Assembly (NCBI GenBank): GCA_027972325.1
Contig: JAPMOS010000001.1
Location: forward strand, 26,001 to 90,000
Direction: 5' to 3'
From: Paratrimastix pyriformis
Taxonomy: Eukaryota; Preaxostyla; Paratrimastigidae
Length of the DNA: 64,000 nucleotides
Positions 10,948 through 21,724 of this stretch are shown in pieces. The notes beneath the pieces are model-generated. The model had not been told where the DNA came from, did no database searches, and saw only the letters and a program-made list of their open reading frames with translations. The first letter of the stretch is position 1. The number at the start of each line of letters is the position of its first letter. The position numbers and the translations under genes were made by a program.

Positions 10948-11562
10948 TTATTCGCCGAGTCCGCCCAGCAGGGCTGCCAGGCCGCGTCGCTTTGGGGGCG
11001 GAGGAGGCGGGGGCGGAGCCGCCTGTGCTGCCAGCCGCTGGAGGCCAACGGAAAGCAGATCAGAGGCGAACGTCAGCCCGCCAAAGGTTGCCCCGGCCTT
11101 GAGGGCATCTTTCTGGCCATCTGGTAAGGGGCGTTGGTGGGGTTGGGGTGATGGGGGTCTGACGACAGACGCCTGATGTTGAGCGTGTACCCGGTAATCG
11201 ATCCTGCAATCAATCCTGAGTATATGTCCCGTTTTCCTCGGATGTTAGACACGAGACAGTCGACTGCCGAGAAGACTCCTGCAGGACCGACCAAAATGGG
11301 ATGAACAAGTCACGAAAAAGCCAGCCGTCAGACCTCCCGTGGATCCAAAACGCAAGGCAGTCGCTCCCGCGTTCGTTAAATGTTTCCTGAAGCCGTTCAT
11401 CGAAAGATCTTTCGATTCCAGCATCGAACCAACCAGGCCGAATGGAGCACCCATCATGGCTCCAGCCACGGCTGCATTGGCGCCTGTGATCAGGCAGGCA
11501 AGCCCGACCTGAGAGGCGCGCTTGATCAGGCCCTGACACTCTGCCTTCTGAGGTTCGCCCAT
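10948..11562 (-). CDS. Tim17/Tim22/Tim23-family inner-membrane translocase subunit, Tim22-like
   Basis: Predicted protein-import channel subunit of the mitochondrial or mitochondrion-related organelle inner membrane. Three exons close in frame: complement of 10948-11120, 11171-11278, 11334-11562 (169 aa, near the usual 160-200). Family signs are a Gly/Ala-rich first helix (GANAAVAGAMMGAPFGLVGS), the signature GVFSAVDCLVSNIRGKRDIY (compare the Tim22 pattern of F-S-x2-E/D-C followed by RGK and D-x-Y/N), a third Gly-rich helix LIAGSITGYTLNIR, and a fourth helix ATFGGLTFASDLL. A polyproline stretch ([13 protein letters not shown]) near the C terminus is unusual. Donors are GTCTGA and GTCTGT. The start MGEPQKAEC is the only ATG upstream in frame before non-coding sequence. 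It is divergent from a secreted-protein gene. Tim17, Tim23 or a related peroxisomal PMP24-like protein cannot be excluded. Confidence 0.72.
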
Positions 11563-11678
11563 CGCAAAAACAGTGCCCTTGACCCGGGGTTGATTGAGGT
11601 CTGGCAGTTTGTTTCGCTGGCGATCGGGTTTCATTTCCCCTCGACCCTGACAGACAGAGTTCTGCCATTTCAGTGAAA
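11563..11678. promoter_or_regulatory. Divergent intergenic promoter region
   Basis: 116 bp between the start codons of the Tim22-like gene (-) and the small secreted-protein gene (+). No TATA-like element is obvious. Confidence 0.4.
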
Positions 11679-12164
11679 ATGAACTTTCGTGCACTGTTGA
11701 TTCTGTCCTTGTTGGTTTTGAATGTCTCGGCCTTCCGCGGCTCTCGCCCCTCTGCACAGGAGCACGCCGTTCGGCACTTGAAGAGCACTCTGACCCACCC
11801 AATTTGGAGCTCCTCGCCCAACCAGTACCTCCAGCGCGAGACCAGCGAAACCATTATGGCTGCCACCATCGCTGCTGCTGCTGCTCCAGTTCGTCTTCCA
11901 ATTTGCCTCTATCAGGGGATGAAGGAGGAGGGATGGTATTGGCTTGGTTCGAACCTGCTGTCTGTACCATCCGCTCGTTCTCCCGGTTGCGACCTTATTT
12001 GCGTGTTCCCTCGTTGCAAAACTTCCAGGATTTCCCACGAGAAGTGCGGCGGGCTTCGTCCCCTTTGCCTCGATGGCTCCCGCTTCGTCGCTGTTAACCC
12101 GAAGACGGGCGATCGCACCACTATTTCCGAATCTCCCTGTGACACGAGTGTCAACCAGCTGTAA
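11679..12164 (+). CDS. Small secreted cysteine-containing protein
   Basis: Single-exon frame of 161 aa that I do not recognise. The N terminus MNFRALLILSLLVLNVSAF is a good signal peptide (h-region LLILSLLVL, likely cleavage after VSA). The mature part has six cysteines clustered toward the C terminus (PICLYQ, GCDLICVFPRC, EKCGGLRPLC and a final PCDTSVNQL), suggesting a small disulphide-bonded extracellular domain. No membrane helix or GPI signal follows. I chose the ATG at 11679 because it places the hydrophobic stretch at residue 5. It lies upstream of Hcp in the same direction but is not cotranscribed on any evidence here. Confidence 0.6.
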   Translation: MNFRALLILSLLVLNVSAFRGSRPSAQEHAVRHLKSTLTHPIWSSSPNQYLQRETSETIMAATIAAAAAPVRLPICLYQGMKEEGWYWLGSNLLSVPSARSPGCDLICVFPRCKTSRISHEKCGGLRPLCLDGSRFVAVNPKTGDRTTISESPCDTSVNQL

Positions 12165-12492
12165 GCCTTCGAACTGTTCCCTCTTGCTCCGTCTTTTCTC
12201 TCTGATTTCATCTTTCATTCGTTCTTATTTCTCCGGATTCCCACCATAATAATATGGGTTATTTTATTTCTCCAAAAAACTCGACCACCGTTTTTTTTCT
12301 TCTTCAAGGTGCATCATGGGCTGCCTTCTCAGTGGAGACCTCCCACGCTTCGCCTCCAGACCTCTTCAGGCTCGATTGCCCTCCTCTTAACGTCTATTCC
12401 CCGTGTGATGATGACTGCGTGTCCGGATTTTGGTATCGTACAGCGACGACTGAACCCGAAGCAATTTTTCTCCGTGAAAGCGCCGCCGCCAA
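12165..12492. other. Intergenic region upstream of Hcp
   Basis: 328 bases with T- and C-rich stretches, presumed 3' flank of the secreted-protein gene plus the Hcp promoter. I see no gene or repeat. Confidence 0.5.
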
Positions 12493-14608
12493 ATGACTGA
12501 CGTTGAAGAAACCTTCTCACCCATGTTGTCCGTGTGCCTTTGTTTTCATTGCCCTCACACGCACACCCCACACCGACCTTTGGGCCGTAGCTGCTTCCAA
12601 TGTGAGCAGACCATGGGCGGTGTTGCCTGTACACAAAGTGGACGATGCGGGAAAAGCCCGCGAATTGCCTATCTCCAAGACGAGATCATCTGCGGGATGA
12701 AAGTCTGAGGGCAAATGACCCCTCGCTCGATCACTCCCCCATCCTGTTTCCAGAGTATGGCTGTCTGGCTGCGCGCATTGCAACAAAGCGGGCAGGCAGT
12801 CCCCCCCGAGTATGCCGAGTTGCTCTGTTATTCGGCCTTTGTCACGTTCCGTGAGCAGCATTCTGCGCGCCATCTCACCTGCTCCTCCCCGCAGCCTGAC
12901 CAACGTGAACTTCGACGACACCTCGCACCGTACCTGTCTCTCACGGCTCGCCGAGAAGCGGGACGAGGTTCGGCATCTGGTCGAGGAGGAGTACAGACGG
13001 AAAGCGGCCGCGATGCCTGCCCTGACCTCCGCGTTCGCCGAGTGGACGCCGGAGTGGCCACAGACAAAGACCCGGATCGATGTGGATATTCGGCGCCGTG
13101 GCCGGACAATCGCCAGTCTGCAGCAATGGTCTGGCACTTTCATTTTGGCTTTCGAAAAATGCCGTCGTAGGATAATTTACGGGTTGAAGGGAATGGCTTC
13201 CTACAGTTACCATATCCAACGCCTCGGCAGGCGTTGCGAGGGGGCCCTTAACCACATCGTGGAAGCACTTGCTTTCCTGGTTTGTTTGCCACCTGTCCCC
13301 ACGCCCATTTCACGCACGCCATTCGGGATGATGGGCGGGCTCCATCAGGCGGACGATCCGTCCGATCAAGAGGCTCTATTCAACATGGTGCTCAAGACCG
13401 GCGAGGTCAATTTGGAGACGATGCGGGTCCTCGACCAGTGCCACTGCGAGACCTTCGGCAACCCAGAGCCCACCCCCGTCCGCCGCACCCACGTTCGCGG
13501 TCACTGTATCGCGGTCTCGGGGCACGATCTGCTCGACCTCCGCGATGTCCTCGAGGCCACCAAGGACATCCCCGACCTGAAGGTGTACACGCACGGGGAG
13601 ATGCTCCCCCTGTCCGGTTACCCCGGGCTGAAGAAGTACCCCCACTTCGTCGGCCATTACGGCACGGCGTGGCAGAACCAGACCAAGGATTTCTCGAATT
13701 TCCCGGGTGCCATTTTGATGGTCTGCAGGCACATTTCGATTATTGCTCCTCGCTCACGCGCTCCTGGTGTCAGAACACCAACTGCCTGATGCCCGTCAAT
13801 GAGCTCTACCGCGATCGCATCTTTACATGTGGCCCGGTGGGTTTCCCTGGCGTCCGTCACCTGGGTGATGGCAACTTGCGTCCCCTGATCGACCGGGCCC
13901 TGGAGCTTCCCGGCTTCCCGGACGACGAAACGCCCGAACGGTTCTATACGGTCGGCTTTGGTCACCATGCCATCGAGGCGGTCGCCGGCAAGGTCGTGGA
14001 GGCAGTGAAGGCCGGCAAGATTCGACGGTTCTTCCTGGTGGGCGGATGCGACGGCTTTGAGCCCAGCCGCAACTACTACACCGAGTTTGCCGAACGGATC
14101 CCCAAGGATTGTGTTGTGTTGACGCTGGCCTGTGGGAAGTATCGGCTGAATCACCTCGATTTTGGTGACATCGACGGGATTCCTCGCCTGCTGGACTGTG
14201 GCCAGTGCAACGATGTCTGTTTCGAACCCGTGTTTCTGGGGGCTCATCATTGGTGCTTCGTCTCCGTAGGCGTACAGCGCCATCGTCGTTGCCGTCCTCC
14301 TGTCCAAGGCCTTCGGCTGTGGGGTGAACGATCTGCCCCTCTCCATCATTCTGTCGTGGTTCGAGCAGAAGGCCGTGGTGATTCTGATGACCCTGCTGAG
14401 CCTCGGGATTCGCAACATGCGGATCGGGCCCTCCCTTCCCGGCTTCTTCACTCCCGAGATCCTCAAGATGCTCAAGGACCGGTTCAACCTGATGCCCATC
14501 CGGACCCCCGAAGGCGACCTGGCCGAGTGTCTTGGTGGTGGTCAGCCGGCGGCCACCTCAACTGAGACCGCCACTACTGCCCCTCCGACCACCCCTGCTC
14601 CTGCCTAG
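12493..14608 (+). CDS. hcp: Hybrid-cluster protein, class I (hydroxylamine/NO reductase)
   Basis: Fe-S-O cluster enzyme that reduces hydroxylamine or nitric oxide and protects anaerobes from nitrosative stress. Eight exons close in frame: 12493-12527, 12591-12702, 12754-12845, 12895-13128, 13171-13279, 13349-13720, 13774-14214, 14270-14608 (577 aa). The first splice creates MFCFQCEQT; the four N-terminal Cys have C-x2-C-x8-C-x5-C spacing, the class I (obligate anaerobe) pattern. Hybrid-cluster ligands are visible: His in GHDLLDL, Glu in THGEMLP, Cys in NTNCLMP, Cys in VGGCDG, Cys in TLACGKY, Cys in DCGQCND, and Glu and Lys in WFEQKA. No clear organelle targeting peptide precedes the cluster. 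A Gly/Pro/Thr-rich tail of about 25 residues after residue 550 is extra to the family. The prokaryotic-type enzyme in an intron-rich gene suggests old lateral acquisition. Confidence 0.95.
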
Positions 14609-14782
14609 AGGGATGACACCTTCGCTCGGCGGAATTGTGGTGTGTTTGCCAAGACAAGTTCCAATGCGCAACTTGGTAAATGACCCACAGGCAGGCGGCA
14701 GACCGGAAAAAAGCCCACTCCTGGTGTACCGCCTGCCGGCACATCCGTGGGACAGCCCGTTCGCCCCTGAGTTCCAATCGCT

Positions 14783-15412
14783 ATGACCGATTTTGCACTT
14801 GAATCCGAGGGTGCCTCCATCCTCACTGCCTCCTCGTATGACGATAAGCACCCTCCTGAGCAGATGCTCGATGGGTTCGTCGGCACAACTTTGTTGGCAT
14901 TCCATCCTTACATATTAAATCAATAGTGATGAAAAGACCTTTTGGATGTCAACAGGCCTTTATCCGCAGCAATTCATCATCGCTTTTCGGGCTCCTGTTG
15001 CCATATCACGGATCCAGACCACAACGACCAACGGTCTGCTCAAACACAGCCCACGTGCCGCAACTTCATCACTTTTGTTTTTTTGGCCAGTGTGCGGGAT
15101 GGTGATTGAAAAAGCAGCCACCCCCGACTTCACGGGACCTGCGCAGGTGATCTTTGAAGGAGGTCAGATCTGTGGCTCGACATCGTTTGCATCTCCCCTC
15201 CTCCCACGCCTTCGCAGAGCTGGCCGACCGTCAGGGAGCCCTCCAAACAGAATCCCAACAGGTCTGTGGGACTTGGTTCCCACCCACCGCCCACCGCTCC
15301 GGTCCTCGTGCAGATTCCCAGCGGCGGGCCGGACGCGCGCAGTATCCGGGTGACCATCCATTCGGGACATGGCGATTTCTGCTCCGTCCACAAAGTGTCG
15401 GTCTTCGCGTGA
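14783..15412 (+). CDS. IFT25: Intraflagellar transport protein IFT25 (HSPB11)
   Basis: Peripheral IFT-B subunit that pairs with IFT27 in flagellar transport. Five exons close in frame: 14783-14874, 14927-15033, 15091-15162, 15218-15261, 15314-15412 (137 aa; human HSPB11 is 144). The F5/8 type C (discoidin-like) jelly-roll landmarks match HSPB11 in order: FALESEG, DDKHPPEQMLDG, TFWMSTGLYPQQFIIAF, then IEKAATPDF, and the C-terminal SVHKVSVFA. The start MTDFALESEG aligns with the human N terminus. Donors are GTTCGT, GTCTGC, GTCAGA and GTCTGT. Convergent with the PDE gene. Short and easily missed by ORF scanning because the longest exon is only 107 bp. Confidence 0.88.
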
Positions 15413-15900
15413 TTGCCCCCCCCCCCACCCCCCCTCCCTTTCTTCTTTTTTCTCTGTATATTCGACCGGGGAAACGCGGTCCCGCGATCGGCGCGCCAGT
15501 CAAGCCGGTTCCGGCCAAATGGAAAAGGAACGGGGGAGAAGGAGGTAGGAGAAAAAAGCCAACAGAGACAATGGGAAGGGCGGAAGCCCAATGCAGGGGC
15601 GAAAATGAAAACCGAGCTCAGAAGCACCGCATGAAACTGGGTAGAGAGAGGGGGAGAGGAGCCAGGAGAAGCTCCTTCAGAAACGAGCGAACAGAACAGT
15701 AAAGGTGATCGGACAAAGACATGCGCCAAAGTGGAAAGAGATACGGGGGGGGGGGGGGGGGGGGGGGGGGGGTTGGCATGCCACTCGAGCAGGCCACGCC
15801 ATGGCACCAGAACACGGCACGGCAAGCAAGAGGCAATAACGAAAAGAATAAAGAGAAAACAAACCCCCAAAACTGTTATTCGGGGAGCCCAGAGCCGTGC
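15413..15900. other. Convergent 3' spacer with C and G homopolymers
   Basis: No gene. It contains a C10 run at 15417, a polypyrimidine stretch, and an uninterrupted run of about 26 G at 15746-15771. The 3' ends of IFT25 (+) and the PDE gene (-) face each other here. Confidence 0.6.
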
Positions 15901-18898
15901 TCAGGGCGTTGAGTTGGCGGCAGGCAAAGTTGCCGCGGCGGAAGGGACGGCCACCGCGACGGGCGGTTCGAGCGACGTGGGTGGGGACGAAGTCGAGGCG
16001 CCCGTTGTTGCCGGTTGTGCCGAGACTGCGTGACGCGAGAAGTAGGACGATGTGGTGGACTGGGCCGCCGTACTCGGTGAGACCCCGAGCAGGGGCGGAG
16101 GCGGCAGAAGTGAAACGAGCGGAGGGACGGGGCCAGGGGTCGAGAAGGGCAGGGATGAGGGGGAGTGGCGTGACACCGAGGTGGGTGTGCCGCCGGATCC
16201 GGCGGATCCAGGGGTGCCCGGTTTGGAGGCGGCGGCCGGGTTGAAGGGCGGCAGGATTCGGAGGGTCTTCGGAGCGGCGGCGGCGACATCGGGGACCACT
16301 TTCAGGATGGGCAGCTGCTTTCGCTGGCTGCGAGGCGTCAAGCAATCCCTGATGAAATCGTTGGTCGACATGGCGGCCAGCTCCTGGGCGCTGGAGGTGC
16401 CCTCTTGGCAGCGCCGCCAGAGGCGGAGGTTCTGGTGCATGACGGTCGAGGCCCGGCGAAACTCGGGGATCACCTGGCTGATCAGGGAGAACAGGGGCTC
16501 CGTGACGAAGACGATGAAGTTGATCTGCGATTGAGGCAGCGTGGTGAGCTCCATCGACTTGGGGAGTCCCTCGGCCTCTTCTCGTTGAACCTGAGGGCGA
16601 AAATGAGGTTCAACGAGCAACGAGAGGGGAGGGCGAAAATGAAGGCGGCGAGGATGGGGGGAGGGAACGGTGGAGGGCCGGAGTCGTCGGGCGGGTGAGA
16701 AAGTGGCAAACCTGCGCCTTGAATTCGGCGTTGACCCGTTCTGCCCATTTGTAGGCGATGGGAAACGCGCGGATGGGGTTGCAAATGTCGGCGGCCTTCA
16801 TGAGCGTCTCCAGCAGGAGCTGCAGGTCGGTCTGCGAGTGGATGTCCACGTCGATCTTGGTCTCCAGTCGGGCCTTCAGGCGCTGGACAAAGCCGAAGTG
16901 GTGGGTCATGTCCGTGGCCAGAATGCACGAGATGATCTTTTTGCGCATGTCCCGGTACTGGGGCTTCGTCAGGCCTAATGTGTTACGGCGGTTGGTGGAA
17001 AAGGAAGGGGAGAAACAAGCGACAGACCACGGAGAATATTGAGCTCTGTATCGCCTGTCATCAGGGCAAAGGCCTTCGCGCAGTGGTGGTTCTCCAGCGC
17101 GCTGTGGTCGTTGTAAAAATAGGCCAAGGGAGTCAGCGCATTGTTCTGGAAGTTATTGTTGGTGCCCGGATGTTCGAGATCGTGACAGATGCCCGAGAGA
17201 AGCAGGGCCAGCTTGTCCAAGGGCGAGAGGAGCGCGGCCAGCTGGGTGCACGAGATGAAGACCATGAGCATCTGGGTGACATCGAAGGCGTGGTAGAAGT
17301 TGTGGTAGGGGTTCTCGAAGTACAGTGAATCCACCTTCTGCAGGAACTTGCGCAGGGAGGGGACCGGGATTTTGAACTCGTCAATGAGGCCCAGCTCGCA
17401 GAACATCTGGAAAAGGAAGGTCTGCAGCTCCTCATGGCTGTGCTCGAGAGAATCAAAATCCCAATCGAACAGAGTCTCCACCTCTTGGGGTGGGATAAAC
17501 GAGGGGGGTGTCAGCGGCATCTCGCTCCCCAGGGAGGGAGCAGGCGAAAGAGTAGCGGCGGGTTGGTGAGTGGGGCCAGTGTCCTCAGTTGCGATGGAGC
17601 GCGAGGGGTAGGGGTTGGTGCTCTCCGCCTCGGTGGAGGCCTCCTCGCCATTACCCTCTCCTTCAGCGGCGGGGTCATCGAGAGGAGGCTCCACGGAAAT
17701 GTCCGTCCCCGTGACTTGAATCGGTCCACTCCTGGGCGGCGAGACCTCGAGTGGGGCGGGTGGAAAAACGCGTTCTCGCAGGCGAATTCCCAGAAATTGT
17801 GACGAAACTGGTGCAGGGGTTGCAGCCGCTGGGGTGGGTCCCGCAAGAGAGGGAAGATTGGGTGGGACGGAGGGGACTGGAGAGGGGTGATGCGAGGAGG
17901 TAGGAAGTGCCATGACGGCATCCTCGCCAGCCGATTGGATGGCCTCGATTGATCGCTGGAGGGCTTCCCGATGGGCGTCGGTGGGTGCCAAGAAAACGCT
18001 GCGTTGCAAGAGGTCCACAAGGCCTGCGAGGTGGATGAGGATGTGGTCCTAGTGGCACCAGGGGTCAGCTCGACAGGAGAAAGAAAGCCAACGAACCTGC
18101 AAAGTTTCACCACTGGTGGACATGGAGGGTCTGGAGTGTCGTTTTGGGCGCTCCTTGATCTCCGTGCGGGATGACGTGAGGGTTTGTCGGGCATGGAAGA
18201 TGCGTTTCACGTGCTTGAGCAGAACTTGAGAGGTCACAGGTTTAAGGATGTAATCTACAAAAAACACCGGTGAACAAAAAGGCACAGTCTTGGCAACAGA
18301 GACCATCTGCGCCGCTCTTGAGGCAATTCATCACCGTGTCCATCTCTTCACAAACAGAGACCACTGATCAAGATAGGTTCAAAAAAGGTTGAACATGGAG
18401 TAAACCGAGGACAGACTGATAACTGGGATGCCGCGGTATCGGGGGTCCTTCTTCATCTCTTGGAGGAATGTATAGCCGTCCAGTTCGGGCATGATCACAT
18501 CGCAAAAGATGACATCGAACGCACCGCCACGCTCTTTCACCAAGTCAAGGGCAGTCTGTCCGTTCTCAGCCGAAAGAACTGGACGAGAGGGCGGGGGAGT
18601 TCAATGATGAGGATGGAGGGAGATGTGCTTGTCCGGACCATTCTTACATCCACCCTTCTTCAGGTATCTGACTGCAATGACATTTGCTACAGGATCGTCA
18701 TCAACCTAGGAGGGAGATGTCAAAGATAGTGTGACAGTCACAAACCACAAGGATTCTTAATTCATTGGAGTGCCGAATCTTTCGGGGGAGGGAAGTCACA
18801 GAAACGTCGGCACTCTTTTCCGCTCCCTGAAGTGTTTCTGAAGTTGGCTGCTCCAAACGAACTTGATAAGACTCTGGGCAGTTGCCCCGGCTCTTCAC
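15901..18898 (-). CDS. Response-regulator receiver fused to 3',5'-cyclic nucleotide phosphodiesterase (RegA-like)
   Basis: Predicted cyclic-nucleotide hydrolase controlled by phosphorelay, the arrangement of Dictyostelium RegA. Exons close in frame: complement of 15901-16590, 16712-16974, 17028-18048, 18097-18254, 18304-18343, 18406-18578, 18648-18705, 18746-18898. Receiver: LRILVVDDDPVANV (acidic pair), phosphoacceptor Asp in VIFCDVIMPELDGY, PVISLSS, and the conserved Lys in ADDYILKPV. A Pro/Ser/Glu-rich linker (exon 17028-18048) precedes the PDEase I domain: HNFYHAFDVTQML, SGICHDLEHPGTNN (metal-binding HD), ATDMTHHF, and the metal-ligand Asp in MKAADICNP. A Pro/Ser/Ala-rich tail of about 150 residues ends the protein. 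No in-frame ATG lies in the first exon as drawn; it opens at a GTG, so the true start is upstream or in an unseen exon. Substrate cAMP versus cGMP is not readable from sequence. Confidence 0.9.
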
Positions 18899-18901
18899 GT
18901 T

Positions 18902-21106
18902 ATGACGGAGACGGCGAAGCCCGTTCAGAGCGACGCCACGGCTCTGGCCGCTCGTCTCAGTCTCTCATTCTGGGATGTCCTGCAATGGCGGACCATAAGT
19001 CGGCGATCCGCTCTTTCGCTCTCTCAGTCCGATCAAGTCCTGCTCCCTTTCATTTTACGCGGCTTTCGCTCCGGAGCCCCTGAAATCAGCGACATCATCA
19101 AAGAGCATATTACTTCTTCAACCGAAATTGCTTCAAGTTCCCTTCGGCTGCTTTTGGCAGAGGCCTTCAACGATCCCCGGCTCTTTGATGCCCTTCCATC
19201 AGAATTCTTTTTGCCAACGCTCAGTCCCCTCTTCATTGACGCTTGCACTCTCTGTTCCGATTCGTCCCGATGCGAATGTACTCCTTCGGAGCGAATCACA
19301 GTTATTTACTTTTTCATCGGTCGATGGCTGGGCCAGCTGTGTCTCTCCCCCCCTCCGTGCGGCACTGTTGACCGTGACGACAGTCCCGATGTCGATGAAG
19401 AAGATGGGGACGACCCTCGAATTGTGCACCAATTGCCCTGGTTTATCAAAATGCCCATGCATGTCTACCGTGCCCTGGCCTTGGAGGCAACGACCCCGTC
19501 GCTGCGTGACCTCGAGGTTGATCGCCATTTTTGTTCCTCATCCTCATCCCTGCTTTCTCACCCAGGGAGTCGACCCCTCCTCGGTTGATCTTTTTCGCCG
19601 GTTGGCCTCCCTCGATGCCGCCTCCCTCGCCGCCATGGGTCTCGACCTCGACCAGGATTTCATGGCCTTCCGGCGTCCGACTGTGCCTCATCAACCACCA
19701 CCACCACCACCACCACCACCACCACCGCCGCCGCCGCCGCCGCCACCACCACCACCACCGACCAAAAAACCCGCGCGAGTTGTCATCGACGACTACGGGT
19801 GCGAACCCACTGGGCCGGACACCTTTGTCGAATGCACTGGGTTGAGTCGGCTGGAAGACCCATCAGCCGACGATGATGATGATGATGACGACGACGACGA
19901 GAGCGACGATGCGGCGGGTGAGTGCGCCTGTCATCACCATCATCACCACCATCGCGCGGAGGGGATGATGATGCCCCATGATCACGGGGTCGCTCTTCCC
20001 CCTGGTGATGCCGACGATGGCGATGATGACGGGTGCGGATGCTGTGGGGGTTCATGCCACCCAACAGGCGCCCCCGCCCACCCCGTCCAGCTGGCCGAAC
20101 TCCCCGTGTATCTGGAACGCCTCGAGCAGAAGCTCACCCGCTACCACCAACTCCGGTCCATGCGCGCCGGGATGATGACCGTCCTCCGGGCTGCGGCGAT
20201 TGCCCGGGGCGTCCCGGCAACGGCCGCCTCCGTGGGGCGGCTGTTCCCCTGGGTGGCGACCGGGGCAGGGTTACGGGCACACCTGGAGAGCAGCCAGCCG
20301 ACCAGCCGCCGGCTCCTTGCTGCGACACTGGCCACGGAAGGCTGGGAGCCCACCGAGGCCACGCCCGGACTCCTGCGGCGGCTGATCGTCGGGCCGGTGG
20401 AGTCTGTGGGTACACCCCGGGGTGATATCCACGACACCCACACAACAGTGGTTTGATTTGCCTTCATATGTTGGCTCATATTCTTTGATGATCTTTCCTC
20501 GACATGGGCCACCCTCAAGCGGGATCATGTTGGACGGGCTACCCGGAAAGACCTCACGTTTTTGTTTTTCCCCCCCCCCCATTGTCCCTTCCCTCATCAC
20601 CTTTTTGCGCAGGGAACGTCTCGACGACTCCGGGCTCGCGGCCTTCCTGCAGGCCTGCTCGCCGCACCACCGGTCGCTGCTCTGCTCGCGCCAGGCCCTC
20701 TCGGTGCTCAAGGGACCCCGGGCCTGCCTCGGGACGGCAAAGCACCCCTTCCAGTGCATCCTGCCGGGTCTGGCCACACCAACTCATCATCCAGTCTCAG
20801 CATCGTCCAATCATCCCATCATCATCATCATCCAGTGATCATCATCATCCAGTGATCATCATCATCCAGTGATCATCATCATCCAGTGATCATCATCATC
20901 CAGTAGTGATCATCATCCAGTGATCATCATCCAGTGATCATCATCCAGTGATCATCATCCAGTGATCATCATCCAGTGACCATCCAATCATCCCATCCCC
21001 CCGTTCTCACCCCCCCGCAGAATGCACCGACCTGGCCCACCTCCGGGCCGTGATCAGCGACGCCCTGCGCGCAACCGCGTCCGTGTACGACCAGTACGGG
21101 TGGTGA
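18902..21106 (+). CDS. Unrecognised protein with polyproline, poly-Asp and His-rich segments
   Basis: I do not recognise this protein. Four exons close in frame: 18902-19516, 19566-20401, 20613-20767, 21021-21106 (563 aa). The N-terminal about 240 residues look helical and globular (FWDVLQWRTISRR, QVLLPFILRGF, ITVIYFFIGRWLGQLCL, PWFIKMPMHVYRALALEA). The middle is low complexity: about 23 prolines (19690-19760), an Asp10 run (19872-19901), a His7 run (19933-19953), and a Cys/Gly cluster GCGCCGGSC that with the histidines could bind metal. The C-terminal part is again ordered (LPVYLERLEQKLTRYHQLR, LDDSGLAAFLQACSPHH, HLRAVISDALR). The start ATG lies a few bases from the upstream end of the divergent PDE gene. 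The third intron holds a CATCATCATCCAGTGAT minisatellite. Confidence 0.7.
20780..20990 (+). repeat. Intronic minisatellite CATCATCATCCAGTGAT
   Basis: About 11 copies of a 14-17 bp unit (ATCATCATCCAGTG) in the last intron of the 563-residue gene. The same motif fills introns of the giant minus-strand gene, there in the opposite genomic but the same sense orientation. Confidence 0.88.
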
Positions 21107-21351
21107 AGCGGACGACCGACCCGCTCCAGAGGGCACCGTCTTCTTCGTTTGGTCCAACTGTCGCATTGCAGCAACAACAACCGCTCCCATTCCCCCGCTT
21201 CTTCGATTCTGGGCGGAGCGAGGGCGAGACCGACAGGAGGCATTCACAAGATATTCAAGGCGAAAATACACAGAGGAGGAGGAGGAGGCTCCAGGTTTTA
21301 TTGCGACCGATCCGGTCACAAATCTCGACGGAGTTGCGGGGAGAAGGATGC

Positions 21352-21691
21352 TTAATGGCGGCGGGCCCCAAGCATGAAGGCCTCAACCTCGGCGGCCTCC
21401 TTGGGGACGTGGGTCAGCGACTCGTGGCCGGTCTCGGTCACAAGCACGTCATCCTCAATGCGAATACCTGCCGCCACACAGAGCGCAAGAGACCACCACG
21501 TGGAGGGGAAGGGGGAAACCAACGATGATGAGCGAGGGCTGTTTGTCAAACTTGGAGTGGCGAGGCGTTTGAAGGGTTCGGGTCTGTGACGGGGGGGTTT
21601 CTGCTTCCGTTCGTGCTCCCACCCCCCCCGAAAGCGCGCTTGGGGAGAACATGGGGTCCCACCCGTCAAATCATCAACAACAACAATGGAG

Positions 21692-21724
<33 letters not shown>

